46,305 nt of DNA, taken from positions 1 through 46,305 of the forward strand of contig JAKSPO010000014.1 of NCBI GenBank assembly GCA_024404675.1, read 5' to 3'. Of this stretch, positions 36,730-45,274 are shown piece by piece. A program made the translations under genes and the position numbers. A model generated the notes under the pieces. It ran no database searches. It was not told where the DNA came from and saw only the letters and a program-made list of their open reading frames with translations. The stretch's first letter is position 1. Each line of letters starts with the position of its first letter. This stretch comes from Lachnospiraceae bacterium. Lineage in GTDB: Bacteria > Bacillota > Clostridia > Lachnospirales > Lachnospiraceae.

Positions 36730-36758
36730 ATTATAACGAATGAAAATACCATAATCAA
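36730..36758 (-). promoter_or_regulatory. Promoter of the purO operon
   Basis: Minus strand TTGATT (36753-36758), 17 bp, TATAAT (36730-36735); leader of about 80 nt. Confidence 0.75.
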
Positions 36759-36851
36759 GGTTGATGTTTATTCAGTTTACTTAATAAGTCTATTAGTTTA
36801 TCTTATAACTACGAAAAATACTCCCGCCATTCCTTCCCGGTGCCAGAATAG

Positions 36852-36882
36852 AAAAGCCGCCGCGGGAAAAATCCCGTTTTGA
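36852..36882 (-). terminator. Weak terminator after the transglutaminase operon
   Basis: A small CGGGA/TCCCG hairpin with outer CCGC/GCGG pairing is followed on the minus strand by CTTTTCTATT. It is the only candidate between the operon end and purO. Confidence 0.45.
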
Positions 36883-36888
36883 AGCGGA

Positions 36889-39474
36889 CTACTTTATCTC
36901 CAGTAAACCGCTTTGGATATCGATGCTGTACATATCCGTAACATCACGCCCATTTTCATCTAACACGTGGAAATATACCGGACGATTCAAGGAGGTTCCG
37001 ACCTTATAACGGCTTTCGCTCATCAGAATCTGCGCACGGTCGCCGTTTGCAAGTGAGCCCGAGGAAATGAACCATCGCTCCGTGGAAACACCGCCTTCGT
37101 CGATTGTGCCGGTATAGCCGAAGGTAGCTACAACAATCCGCCTCGGTACAATAGAAACCTCAGGGGAAAGCACACCGTGTTTCACCACATCCTTAATATC
37201 ATTGCCGTAGCGGTCAATGATATGATACCGCACATCCTGTGAATAGTACTCGCCGACCTCCGCTCTTGCATGAATCATAGACGCGGAAGCCTCCAGATGG
37301 GTTCCCTCCGGAAGCTTACCCGATAAGACATACGGCTCCGGCTGAAAATCAACACCCTTGCCGTCATACTGCTTTCGAAGACTCGAAAAACCGATGATAA
37401 GCATCTCCTGATTCCAGTCGTCATCCGTATGATTCTCATCCATGGCAAAGCCAGCCTCGCCTCCGGGAACGCCGGCGTCTCCGCTTGAACCGGTAACCTC
37501 GACCGGTGCCCAGCCGAAGCCGTCAACATAAACCTCAACCCAGGCGTGTCCGCGCTTGGTTGTCATATCAGTCCAGCGATTTGCCTTGCCCTCTTCCATG
37601 AAGCCGACAACGAAACGTGCCGGGATACCGTAGGCACGATACATCATCGTTGCCGCCGAAGCGTAATGCTGACAGATTCCCTCTTTCGAAACCTTCAGGA
37701 AGTATGTAACCATATCTACACCGCTCGGGAAGGGCGCATATTGCAGATTGTAGACTGCAGCATTCTGGATATAAAAAGCAATCTCATGAATCAGATCCGA
37801 GTCGTATGCACGGATACCGTCCTGTTTTCCGAGACTCAAAAGCTCCTCCTTCAGATCATCGGAAATAGATGTATAGTTTGCATAAACATAGTCCCGATAC
37901 TCCTCATTCAGCTCGTCGTAGATCGGTATGATCTCACGCGTCGGAACGTATGTCAACGCCTCGTATTCCCCTTCATTTCCCGCAACCGGATAAGCCTCCG
38001 ATGACATATAATACGGATAAGCCCAGTGGTCAATTCGCAGATCCTTCACACGTACCACATCCGGCGCGCCTTCAAAATTCATCAGATTCATCGCCGGCAG
38101 ATACGGGCTGTACGGGTAGAGCTCCTGCTCCTCCGGCTCATGATTCGTATGCCAGCCGCGTCCCGTGTATTCCGCATAGGAATACTCCTTGAAGTAATAG
38201 GAACGGTTCTGCTGCCCTAAGAAGCGAAATACTACCGATGCAGTCCCTTCTTCCTTCTCGCCCCACTCCTGCAATCTTCCGTCCGAAAGGGAGAACCGAT
38301 CCGGATCGGCGGTGATAAACATCTGGTCCGGACTCTCTACGACAAGCTGGCCTTGGGAGCAGAATACCTCATAGCAGCCGGACACATCGCCGTAGGTATC
38401 GCTAAGTACCTTCCATTCGGATATCACATTACTGCTCTGTCCGGGCTCGGTCCGGGTTCCGCTTATAACAACCTTGAGGCGGTCGCCTTCGGCAAGTGAA
38501 TAGCCTGATTTGATGGTATACTCCTGCTTATATAACGGCTTACCGTCATACACCTTCGTTGCAGAAGCCGCAGCGAGTGCAAGCGGACGCTTCTTAAAAG
38601 AAAGCAAGCCGCTCTGCGTAGAGATAATATAACGGTCGTTTACGACCTTTCCGTCATTATCGAAGATAAAAACCTGATCAAGGTCTACGTTGTTTCTGCA
38701 GTCCCCGATACCAACCTGCTCACCGATGCAGTGTGCACTAATGGTATGCCCCGGCGCAAGCGTGCCGTATATTAACTGAAATTCATCGCAGGTGACCGTT
38801 ACATTCGGATCTCCGTTATAGGTTATCGTTTTCGATTCTGCCTGTATCACAAGCTTCTCTCGGATATCCTTGAGATAGCCATCCTGCGTATTCACGGCAT
38901 AGCAGTTATCTGCCGAAGTTCCGTCCTCGTGACAAATATTCCAGGTATCAATCATAAACGGAACATACCGGCTCGGCTCGTCACCAATAAGCATTGCCAT
39001 CGAAATATCTGTGACAACGTCTCCGTATACAAGACCCTCCACCTCACATTCGAACAGTGCTTCAAAGTCTCTCGGAATCGGCGCATACTGCTCGATCTTC
39101 TTACCCTTAAGGGTAAGCGCCTTCGGCTCGATCCTAAAGCCCTTAGTACCGATTACACGCGTCTTTCCAAAGCGTGCGGTTATGATTGCACGCACCTCAT
39201 AGCTGCCGCATTTCCAAGGTCTTTCCGTACTCCAGTCCCCGCCATTCATCTCTCGGTACTCATAACGAAGCGTACCGAAACGTACCTTTGCCTCAGGCGC
39301 CGGTGCATTGCCGTAAGTGACATTCCGACACGAAAGCTCTTCTACGACATAGCCGCGGTAGCAAAGCATACAACACACAGCTGCCGCACATAAGAGAAGC
39401 ACCGTGAAGATACCCGCACCGACAATCAGCCGCTTTCGGAGCCCTTGCATTTTCCTTTCATATTGCTCGTACAT
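36889..39474 (-). CDS. Membrane-anchored MBG-repeat transglutaminase-like protein
   Basis: 861 residues; GAGGAAG upstream of the ATG. One membrane helix near the N-terminus (about 15-38) places the rest outside the cell. Residues ~40-400 hold MBG-like beta modules ('TKVYDGKPL', 'YEVFCSQGQLVVES'). A transglutaminase domain is centred at 540-665: C601 in 'GICQHYASAATMMYR', H643 in 'RGHAWVEVY', and E659 in 'GWAPVEVTG' where Asp is usual. Two more MBG-like modules end the protein ('DVTDMYSIDIQSGLLEIK'). Such domains cleave or cross-link peptides through a thioester. Last gene of the operon, 29 bp after the MBG-repeat gene. Confidence 0.85.
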   Translation of the reverse strand: MYEQYERKMQGLRKRLIVGAGIFTVLLLCAAAVCCMLCYRGYVVEELSCRNVTYGNAPAPEAKVRFGTLRYEYREMNGGDWSTERPWKCGSYEVRAIITARFGKTRVIGTKGFRIEPKALTLKGKKIEQYAPIPRDFEALFECEVEGLVYGDVVTDISMAMLIGDEPSRYVPFMIDTWNICHEDGTSADNCYAVNTQDGYLKDIREKLVIQAESKTITYNGDPNVTVTCDEFQLIYGTLAPGHTISAHCIGEQVGIGDCRNNVDLDQVFIFDNDGKVVNDRYIISTQSGLLSFKKRPLALAAASATKVYDGKPLYKQEYTIKSGYSLAEGDRLKVVISGTRTEPGQSSNVISEWKVLSDTYGDVSGCYEVFCSQGQLVVESPDQMFITADPDRFSLSDGRLQEWGEKEEGTASVVFRFLGQQNRSYYFKEYSYAEYTGRGWHTNHEPEEQELYPYSPYLPAMNLMNFEGAPDVVRVKDLRIDHWAYPYYMSSEAYPVAGNEGEYEALTYVPTREIIPIYDELNEEYRDYVYANYTSISDDLKEELLSLGKQDGIRAYDSDLIHEIAFYIQNAAVYNLQYAPFPSGVDMVTYFLKVSKEGICQHYASAATMMYRAYGIPARFVVGFMEEGKANRWTDMTTKRGHAWVEVYVDGFGWAPVEVTGSSGDAGVPGGEAGFAMDENHTDDDWNQEMLIIGFSSLRKQYDGKGVDFQPEPYVLSGKLPEGTHLEASASMIHARAEVGEYYSQDVRYHIIDRYGNDIKDVVKHGVLSPEVSIVPRRIVVATFGYTGTIDEGGVSTERWFISSGSLANGDRAQILMSESRYKVGTSLNRPVYFHVLDENGRDVTDMYSIDIQSGLLEIK

Positions 39475-39503
39475 AATTCATTACTTCCTCTCACACATTA
39501 CAA

Positions 39504-40640
39504 TCACTCGGTAATCTCCACATACCCGTGCTGATAGATGATCTGATAACAGTTCGTAACATCGTTCAGCATATTCTCTGTCGTGATATAAATCCACATA
39601 ACGGAATTCTCCGCACGACCGATTGTAGAATACTGGTCAACAGAACTCTGATAGGTCTGCAACACAACCTGATGCCCTTCCACCAGGGAGCCATCCACAA
39701 TGGAATAATCCTCTACCGCAGGTTCTCTACGGCTTCTTGTGACATCCGCGGTGCGGATTACAATTCGTCTCGGCGTTACAACAAGCGTACCGTAATTAAG
39801 CGCAAGCTCATAACAGCCCGTGACATCGTTGCCGGACTGGTCCGTAATCTTCACAACCATGTTATTGGTTGCCATACCGACCGTATCAATCTGGCTGATC
39901 GTATGTACCGTCAGTGTATGCTCGGGAAGAACATGCCCGCTCTTTACAGTGTACTTCGGCTCCGACAAAGGCGTGCCGTCGTAGATCTTCTCTGCGGAAC
40001 CGGAAAGAATCTCCAGTCGATCGTAGCGAATGGTAAGCTCACCGTACTCGTAGGTAATATCATAGTAATCCGTATAGTCTACGTCCTCCTCATCCAAAAT
40101 TCTTACCTTAAACTCGTTCTGATGCACGCCTGCCGTCTTAACCTCGGCAAAATCATCAAACTCCGAACGATGACCCCGGAGCGTGTGCCCCTTGCTCTTC
40201 ACCGCATAGGGCGCCGAAAGACTCTCGCCGTCATACATTTTGAATGCGGAATCGCTCGTGTAGGTTAACGGAATTCTCGTGATTTCCAGCGTACCGAGCT
40301 TTAGCTCGATATCGTACTGGTCGGTAACATCATACCCGCCGGCGTCCAGAATCTCTACGGTTGCATAGTTCGGGCTCTCTCCGATACTGGTCTGCTCGCC
40401 GTAAACCTTAACCTTCAAGGTATGCTCCCCATTCAGCTCTCCGTCCACAAGTCTCCAGTCGGACTCCTGCAGAGGCATCCCGGAATAGGCACGTGACGCA
40501 GATTCCGTCTCGATGACCAGCTTGCTCTTTCGCATGTGAAAGCTGCCGGAAGCGATTACTATCGTCAAATAAATCAGTCCGATTACCAAGGTGATACTGA
40601 ATGAGCCCACCAGATAAATCGGCATTTTCCTTTTACTCAT
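39504..40640 (-). CDS. Membrane-anchored MBG-repeat protein
   Basis: 378 residues; AGGGGG upstream. An N-terminal helix ('YLVGSFSITLVIGLIYLTIV') anchors it, and the rest is extracytoplasmic. Four modules of ~85 residues each follow the pattern 'Y.G.PL...Y....G..L..H', 'G...N' and 'DVT..Y.I....G.LEI' (for example 'EKIYDGTPL', 'GNDVTGCYELALNYG'). The same module occurs in the transglutaminase protein downstream, so the two probably share an interaction surface or structural role. No enzyme motif. Confidence 0.82.
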   Translation of the reverse strand: MSKRKMPIYLVGSFSITLVIGLIYLTIVIASGSFHMRKSKLVIETESASRAYSGMPLQESDWRLVDGELNGEHTLKVKVYGEQTSIGESPNYATVEILDAGGYDVTDQYDIELKLGTLEITRIPLTYTSDSAFKMYDGESLSAPYAVKSKGHTLRGHRSEFDDFAEVKTAGVHQNEFKVRILDEEDVDYTDYYDITYEYGELTIRYDRLEILSGSAEKIYDGTPLSEPKYTVKSGHVLPEHTLTVHTISQIDTVGMATNNMVVKITDQSGNDVTGCYELALNYGTLVVTPRRIVIRTADVTRSRREPAVEDYSIVDGSLVEGHQVVLQTYQSSVDQYSTIGRAENSVMWIYITTENMLNDVTNCYQIIYQHGYVEITE

Positions 40641-40657
40641 AATTCCCCCTGAAATAA

Positions 40658-40687
40658 AGGGTATAAGACTTTCTGTCTTCTCACCCT
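40658..40687 (-). promoter_or_regulatory. Intercistronic hairpin in the AAA/transglutaminase operon
   Basis: AGGGT.AAGAC and GTCTT.ACCCT form a stem followed on the minus strand by TTATTTC, between AAA-2 and the MBG gene. It could lower expression of the two downstream genes (partial terminator) or protect mRNA ends. Confidence 0.4.
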
Positions 40688-40692
40688 GATAC

Positions 40693-42063
40693 CTAGCACA
40701 TCGTCTGCTTCAGAAAGTGCAGATACTTACGGCTCTCCTGCATATATTCTTCGCCGAACAGCTCGTCAAGCTTCTCCTCAATCGCATCTGCCGCGCGGGC
40801 AATTACGACCGGATTCTGGTTCTCAAGCTTACGGAATACCTTCTTGGAAAGGAAATCGTCAAGTCCGTCCCATTCCGTTCCGCCGCAGGCCATATAGATG
40901 CTTACATACTCGCCCATCTGCTTACGGATACGGTTTCCGTAGGTGATATGGAAGCTTTCCTGCAGGAATCGGTCGATCTCGGCTACATTCTCTAAGGACT
41001 GCTCAGAAAGCGAGAAGGTTCGAACCGCATCCTCCGTAAGCTTTTTGAAGAAGGAGAAGGAAAGCTTTGTGCCGTCTGTATTCTCCGAACCAAAAGGACT
41101 TGCCTTCTTGTTCAGATTCATCACCATCGCACGGTCGTACACCTTGTCGGAGATGGCAAATGTGGAATCGTCGTTGTTCGCTGTGCCGATGAACCACACA
41201 TTTTCCGGAATTCGGAAGAAGCCGTTCTCGAACAGGGCCGGGTCCTTGGGCCAGCTGTCGGAGGTAACCTCCATATAACGCTGCTCCGGTGCAAGCTCCA
41301 TCAGAGAAAGGAAATCGGCGAAGAAATATTCCACGCGTGCGATATTCATCTCATCTAAAACGATGATATAAATCTCATCCGTATAGCGTGCCTCGTAGAG
41401 CTTCTTTAAAAGCGGGCTCTCGCTGAAACGCTTGGTAAATTCGTTGAAATACCCGATTACATCCGCACGCTCCTTCCACATCGGCTGCACGGAAATAACC
41501 GTGGAACGATTGTGCAGATACTCACCAAACGCTGTTGCAAGGGAGGTCTTACCGGTACCGGATAAGCCCTGCATTACCATCAGATGCGATACCGCAAAGC
41601 CGGATACAAAGCGGCGAATATCCTCTAGCTCATAGTAAAGCTGCAGCTTGGAGGCTGCGAAATTTCTGAAATCCTCACAAATCTGGTTCAGATTCAGCAT
41701 ATAGTAGTTCGGTGCGGTGTATTTCTTCGCGTTCTTATCGATTGCACGGAGGGACAGAAAGCGAACTCCGTCCTCCTTCACTTTTCTGCGGCGCTTCTTA
41801 CGGATTCCGTTTAAGGTAAAGCCGCATCGCTCCTTCCAGATCAATACCGTACAGGCAATGATGGAAATCGGCAGAAGCAGTGATAAAAACAAAGCAAGAT
41901 ATACCGTTTCGGAGCGGACGAATACGCCCCTGCCAAGCACGTCTGTCAGCTCATTCGGTTCGCCGTAGAAGATTGCATCGGCAACAATCAGAGCAATACA
42001 AAGAAGTGCCAGCAAGCCGCAAAAAAGAAACAATGTATAGTAGGAAAATCCTTTTCTTTTCAT
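40693..42063 (-). CDS. Membrane-tethered AAA+ ATPase, McrB/MoxR-like (AAA-2)
   Basis: 456 residues from the ATG at 42063 (AAGGAG upstream, ATGA overlap with the coiled-coil gene). Two membrane helices (about 9-32 and 54-76) and a basic segment precede the ATPase. Walker A GLSGTGKT is at 166-173, Walker B 'IIVLDEMN' about 67 residues on, sensor 1 'GTANNDDS' and the arginine of 'YDRAMVM' after it. The core closely matches AAA-1 at 43.6-44.9 kb. 'DEMN' and 'GT.N' are typical of McrB/MoxR-clade AAA+ proteins, which remodel protein complexes or move along nucleic acid. The substrate here is unknown; membrane tethering points to an envelope task. Confidence 0.88.
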   Translation of the reverse strand: MKRKGFSYYTLFLFCGLLALLCIALIVADAIFYGEPNELTDVLGRGVFVRSETVYLALFLSLLLPISIIACTVLIWKERCGFTLNGIRKKRRRKVKEDGVRFLSLRAIDKNAKKYTAPNYYMLNLNQICEDFRNFAASKLQLYYELEDIRRFVSGFAVSHLMVMQGLSGTGKTSLATAFGEYLHNRSTVISVQPMWKERADVIGYFNEFTKRFSESPLLKKLYEARYTDEIYIIVLDEMNIARVEYFFADFLSLMELAPEQRYMEVTSDSWPKDPALFENGFFRIPENVWFIGTANNDDSTFAISDKVYDRAMVMNLNKKASPFGSENTDGTKLSFSFFKKLTEDAVRTFSLSEQSLENVAEIDRFLQESFHITYGNRIRKQMGEYVSIYMACGGTEWDGLDDFLSKKVFRKLENQNPVVIARAADAIEEKLDELFGEEYMQESRKYLHFLKQTMC

Positions 42064-43583
42064 CGTATCGAGCTCCTTCCCCATAAGGCGCGCTTACGAA
42101 TCTTCTTCTTAGCCTCGCCCCACTGTCTTTCAAACATGGTAAGGAAAGCCTCGCGTTCCTTCTCTAGTTCAAGGAACTGCTCTCTGTCGGAAAGTGCATT
42201 CTCATTCTCAATTCCCGCATAGCTGCTTAAAAGTGCCTTCACGCGGGCAGAGGCGTAACGCTCGCTCTCCTTTAAGGACGAAAGCATCTCATCCTTAGCG
42301 GATAATTGTGCCTGAAGCTCCTGGCTTTTTAAACGCTCCTCATTTGCAAGATGACTCGCCTTCTTCACTTCCGCATGCATTGCCTCTCTCGTTCGACCGA
42401 GCTCGTCAATAAGAGCACGCTCTCTCGCTTCTGTCTCATATACAGACTGTAACCGGACATCCGCTTCGCTAAGCGAAGTGTTCAGCTCCTCAATGCGACC
42501 GGAAAGCTCCTTCACACGCTCCTGCAATGCAAGGGTATACTCCACAAGACTCTTTGCATCGGATGCATGGGCGCGAAGCTCCTCGACCTTCTTAGCGCGA
42601 AGCTTCCGCTCTTCCTCCTCCCTTAGCCTCTCGTCCTCCTGGTAATGCTTCTCCAGCTCTTCGGTAAGCTCACGGCTGTGGCAGGCGCTCAGATACATGC
42701 TGTAAAGAATTAACTCATCCACATCCTCCTCAAGGGCATCGGAGAACGGGGATTTGGCGGTGCGATATTCCTCGAAGGTATATCCGTCACCGGTATAGCT
42801 GCTCAGATAATCGTACAATGCTACGACCTCACGAAAATGCACGTCCATCCGAAGGACATTGGTTCTCGTGATTGGCGGTGTCGCCATCGGTGCCAGTGCT
42901 GCCTCACGCATCAGAGGCATCGAAAGAAGGACCGAAAGGCTTCCGCTCAAGGCTTCGATTCTTGCAAGAAGCTCTGCCTCGGCGGCTGCCTCCTCGGATA
43001 TTCCCGGCGTCTTATCTACAAGCCGCATCTCAAAGGCCAGGTCGCGTCCCGCATAACGAAGCTTCTTGCTAAAGGACATCTCGGTTCCCGACTCGTCCCA
43101 AAGCTTTGACAGAAGACGGAAACGATAGTCCACAAAATCTCTTGTATAGCAAAGCACCATATAGAGAACGCGGTTCTCATATACGGCAAAGTTACTCTCA
43201 TTTTCATATACCTTCAAGCGGTCCGGCATCAGATCCTCGCCGTCGTCCGGCATGTGGGTGATCATCTCGCTGTGTCTTGCCAGATGCTCAACAGAAGCGC
43301 GGCTAACCTTGCGCACGCGCTCAATCGGGGCAATATTACCCTCCGATTTAATAAACTGTCTGTCTTCGCGAATTGCTGCCTCCAGATGCGGAACGGCACG
43401 CTCGATCGTGCTGACCCATTCCGGATCGATATGCACATCATAATACACGCTGTCCAGATGCTCGGTTGCACGGTCAGTCTTCTTTAACAGCGTTCTGAGC
43501 TTTTTATTCTCCGTCTCCCCGGAGAGTTCTTCACGAAAACGCTTTACGGCACGGTAGTACCGGTCCATAGTTCCTCTGCTCAT
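42060..43583 (-). CDS. Coiled-coil protein of the AAA/transglutaminase operon
   Basis: 507 residues; AAGGAG upstream. The first ~300 residues are mostly helical, with 'NESNFAVYENRVLYMVLCY' near residue 130, reminiscent of the 'PENR'-type motif of DUF2357 proteins that partner McrB-like ATPases; this is a weak resemblance. Residues ~310-480 are a long E/R/K/L coiled coil. No signal or membrane helix, so it is cytoplasmic and could link the two membrane ATPases lying on either side of it in the operon. No nuclease motif is visible. Confidence 0.75.
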   Translation of the reverse strand: MSRGTMDRYYRAVKRFREELSGETENKKLRTLLKKTDRATEHLDSVYYDVHIDPEWVSTIERAVPHLEAAIREDRQFIKSEGNIAPIERVRKVSRASVEHLARHSEMITHMPDDGEDLMPDRLKVYENESNFAVYENRVLYMVLCYTRDFVDYRFRLLSKLWDESGTEMSFSKKLRYAGRDLAFEMRLVDKTPGISEEAAAEAELLARIEALSGSLSVLLSMPLMREAALAPMATPPITRTNVLRMDVHFREVVALYDYLSSYTGDGYTFEEYRTAKSPFSDALEEDVDELILYSMYLSACHSRELTEELEKHYQEDERLREEEERKLRAKKVEELRAHASDAKSLVEYTLALQERVKELSGRIEELNTSLSEADVRLQSVYETEARERALIDELGRTREAMHAEVKKASHLANEERLKSQELQAQLSAKDEMLSSLKESERYASARVKALLSSYAGIENENALSDREQFLELEKEREAFLTMFERQWGEAKKKIRKRALWGRSSIR

Positions 43584-43595
43584 CGTGTTCTCTCC

Positions 43596-44882
43596 TTAGG
43601 ATGCATTTCTGCGAAGTCTGTCGAGGCAGTCCTTGCAAAGCGGCATATTGCTCATACCGAAGGTGTTCTCAAACAAAGCCTCTAAATCGTTCATGGCGTA
43701 GCGAATCACTACCGGGCTCAGCGTATCCAGCTTACGAAGCACCTTCTTCGCAAGCAAATCGTCAACGGCTGCAATCTCCGTGCCGCCGCATGCCATATAA
43801 AGCGGGACATACTCCTCCATCTGTCTGCGGATACGGTTACCGTAGGTGATACGGAACTGCTCCGTAAGGAAGTTATCCAGAATGCGGATCTTCTCAAGCA
43901 TTTCCTCCGAAATGTGGTACTGCCCCTTGGCTTCCCGGCACAGAAGGGTAAATCTCGTAAAGGAGATGCTGTCTCCCTCTCTTTCCGCTGCATCAAAGGG
44001 CTCAGCCTTCTTATCAAGATTCATTACCATCGCACGGTCATATACCTTGTCGGAGATGGCAAATGTGGAATCGTCGTTGTTCGCTGTGCCGATGAACCAC
44101 ACATTTTCCGGAATGCGAAGCATACCGTGCTCCAAAAGTCTCGGGTCATCCGCCCAGGTGTCGGATACGACCTCAAGATAGCGGTTGGCGGGATTCAACT
44201 CGAGCTGGGAGAGGAAATCGGCGAAGTAGTACTCCACACGCGCGATGTTCATCTCATCCAGAACGATAATATAAATCTCGTCGGTGTAACGCGCCTCGTA
44301 GAGCTTCTTTAAAAGCGTACCCTCGCTGAAGCGCTTTGTGAACTCGTTGAAATAACCGATAATGTCGGAACGCTCCTTCCACATCGGCTGCACGGAAATA
44401 ACGGTCGAGCTGTTTCTAAGATAGCTTCCGAAGGCAGTCGCAAGCGAGGTCTTACCGGTACCGGAAAGGCCCTGCATAACCATCAGGTGCGATACGCCAA
44501 GACCGGCGATGAACTTGCGAATATCCTCCTCGCTGTAGTAAAGACCAAGTCTGCCGGCGGCAAATTCCCGGAAATTCGTGCAGATGTCCTCAAGTGTCAG
44601 ATTATCACTGAAGTGCGGTCTGCGATAGCTCTCGGCGGCTCTGTCAAGCATCGTAAGCGAACGAAAGCGGGAGGTAATCTCCTCGTCCTCCTCTTCCCTC
44701 TTCAAAGCGCCGCTACCATTCGTGCCGGAGCGCTTCTCGCGATTAATCATGTACAGCACCGTACCGATCATTCCGCCTACGCTCAAAAACAGTAGCAGAA
44801 AGTAAATCACCAGTGCGATCGGCGAGGACGCTGCCTCCCACACCTCGTCAAAAAATGTTCCGAATACCAGAGCTCTGATCAT
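43596..44882 (-). CDS. Membrane-tethered AAA+ ATPase, McrB/MoxR-like (AAA-1)
   Basis: 428 residues from the ATG at 44882 (GGGAG upstream); a frame running on to 45146 would enter the tRNA gene and is rejected. One membrane helix (21-46) and an acidic/basic linker precede the ATPase: Walker A GLSGTGKT at 138-145, Walker B 'IIVLDEMN' at 205-212, sensor 1 'GTANNDDS' at 265-272 and R283 in 'YDRAMVM'. It is a clear paralogue of AAA-2, with whole blocks identical, including a 71-bp tract of identical DNA. First gene of the five-gene operon. Confidence 0.9.
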   Translation of the reverse strand: MIRALVFGTFFDEVWEAASSPIALVIYFLLLFLSVGGMIGTVLYMINREKRSGTNGSGALKREEEDEEITSRFRSLTMLDRAAESYRRPHFSDNLTLEDICTNFREFAAGRLGLYYSEEDIRKFIAGLGVSHLMVMQGLSGTGKTSLATAFGSYLRNSSTVISVQPMWKERSDIIGYFNEFTKRFSEGTLLKKLYEARYTDEIYIIVLDEMNIARVEYYFADFLSQLELNPANRYLEVVSDTWADDPRLLEHGMLRIPENVWFIGTANNDDSTFAISDKVYDRAMVMNLDKKAEPFDAAEREGDSISFTRFTLLCREAKGQYHISEEMLEKIRILDNFLTEQFRITYGNRIRRQMEEYVPLYMACGGTEIAAVDDLLAKKVLRKLDTLSPVVIRYAMNDLEALFENTFGMSNMPLCKDCLDRLRRNAS

Positions 44883-44936
44883 TCTGTTCTTCTCCCTTCC
44901 TCTCTTCTCTGAAAATGTCAAAAAACACACGGAATC

Positions 44937-44965
44937 ACTATACCACATTTCTCGCCTTGTCGCAA
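44937..44965 (-). promoter_or_regulatory. Promoter of the AAA/transglutaminase operon
   Basis: Minus strand TTGCGA (44960-44965), 17 bp, TATAGT (44937-44942) with an extended TGG, 54 bp before the AAA-1 start. Confidence 0.7.
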
Positions 44966-44976
44966 GTGCACCCGAC

Positions 44977-45006
44977 TGAGCCCTCGGGGACGGGGTTAAG
45001 GGCTCA
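44977..45006. repeat. Inverted repeat upstream of the AAA operon promoter
   Basis: TGAGCCCT (44977-44984) and AGGGCTCA (44999-45006) are perfect inverted repeats, 11 bp upstream of the -35 box. A regulator site or part of a second terminator after the tRNA are both possible. Confidence 0.45.
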
Positions 45007-45025
45007 AAACTCACTAGGCAAACAC

Positions 45026-45056
45026 AAAAAAGGACCGTACATCTCTGTACGATCCT
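45026..45056 (-). terminator. Terminator of tRNA-Leu
   Basis: AGGA.CGTAC and GTACG.TCCT form a stem (45031-45056) followed by a T-run on the minus strand. Confidence 0.9.
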
Positions 45057-45061
45057 CATAC

Positions 45062-45144
45062 TGCGGACTACGGGACTTGAACCCGAACGCGCTATGCGCA
45101 CATGATCCTTAGTCATGCCTGTCTGCCAATTCCAGCAAGTCCGC
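45062..45144 (-). tRNA. tRNA-Leu (AAG)
   Basis: Minus strand acceptor GCGGACT pairs with AGTCCGC; the anticodon stem CATGA/TCATG encloses the loop CTAAGGA, giving anticodon AAG. A long variable arm (TGCGC-ATA-GCGCG) marks a class II tRNA. The T arm loop is TTCAAGT. Length 83 nt; CCA is not encoded. A34 would normally be changed to inosine. Confidence 0.95.
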
Positions 45145-45183
45145 ATACCATATTGAAAACTGATGTCCTCAACACGCTTGCTT

Positions 45184-45212
45184 ATACTAACACGAGTTTA
45201 CAAAAATGTCAA
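45184..45212 (-). promoter_or_regulatory. tRNA-Leu promoter
   Basis: Minus strand perfect TTGACA (45207-45212), 17 bp, TAGTAT (45184-45189). Upstream is TTTTTTCAAAAAAGCTG, nearly the same as before the tRNA-Gly promoter. Confidence 0.82.
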
Positions 45213-45274
45213 CAGCTTTTTTGAAAAAAATCCGAAAACATTTTTATACACCGCTCAAACGGCGAATTGTCCGA

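Noticed and set aside
36643-36760. Purine, PRPP or ZTP riboswitch before purO
   Set aside because: I could not find the conserved cores of these classes; only simple hairpins are visible.
40693-43583. McrBC-type restriction system
   Set aside because: The ATPases are McrB-like, but both have membrane helices, no McrC nuclease or DNA-recognition domain is seen, and the operon goes on to surface proteins.
44883-45146. N-terminal extension of the AAA-1 gene
   Set aside because: The open frame runs through the operon promoter, tRNA-Leu terminator and tRNA itself; the start at 44882 has a good ribosome site and gives a proper membrane helix.
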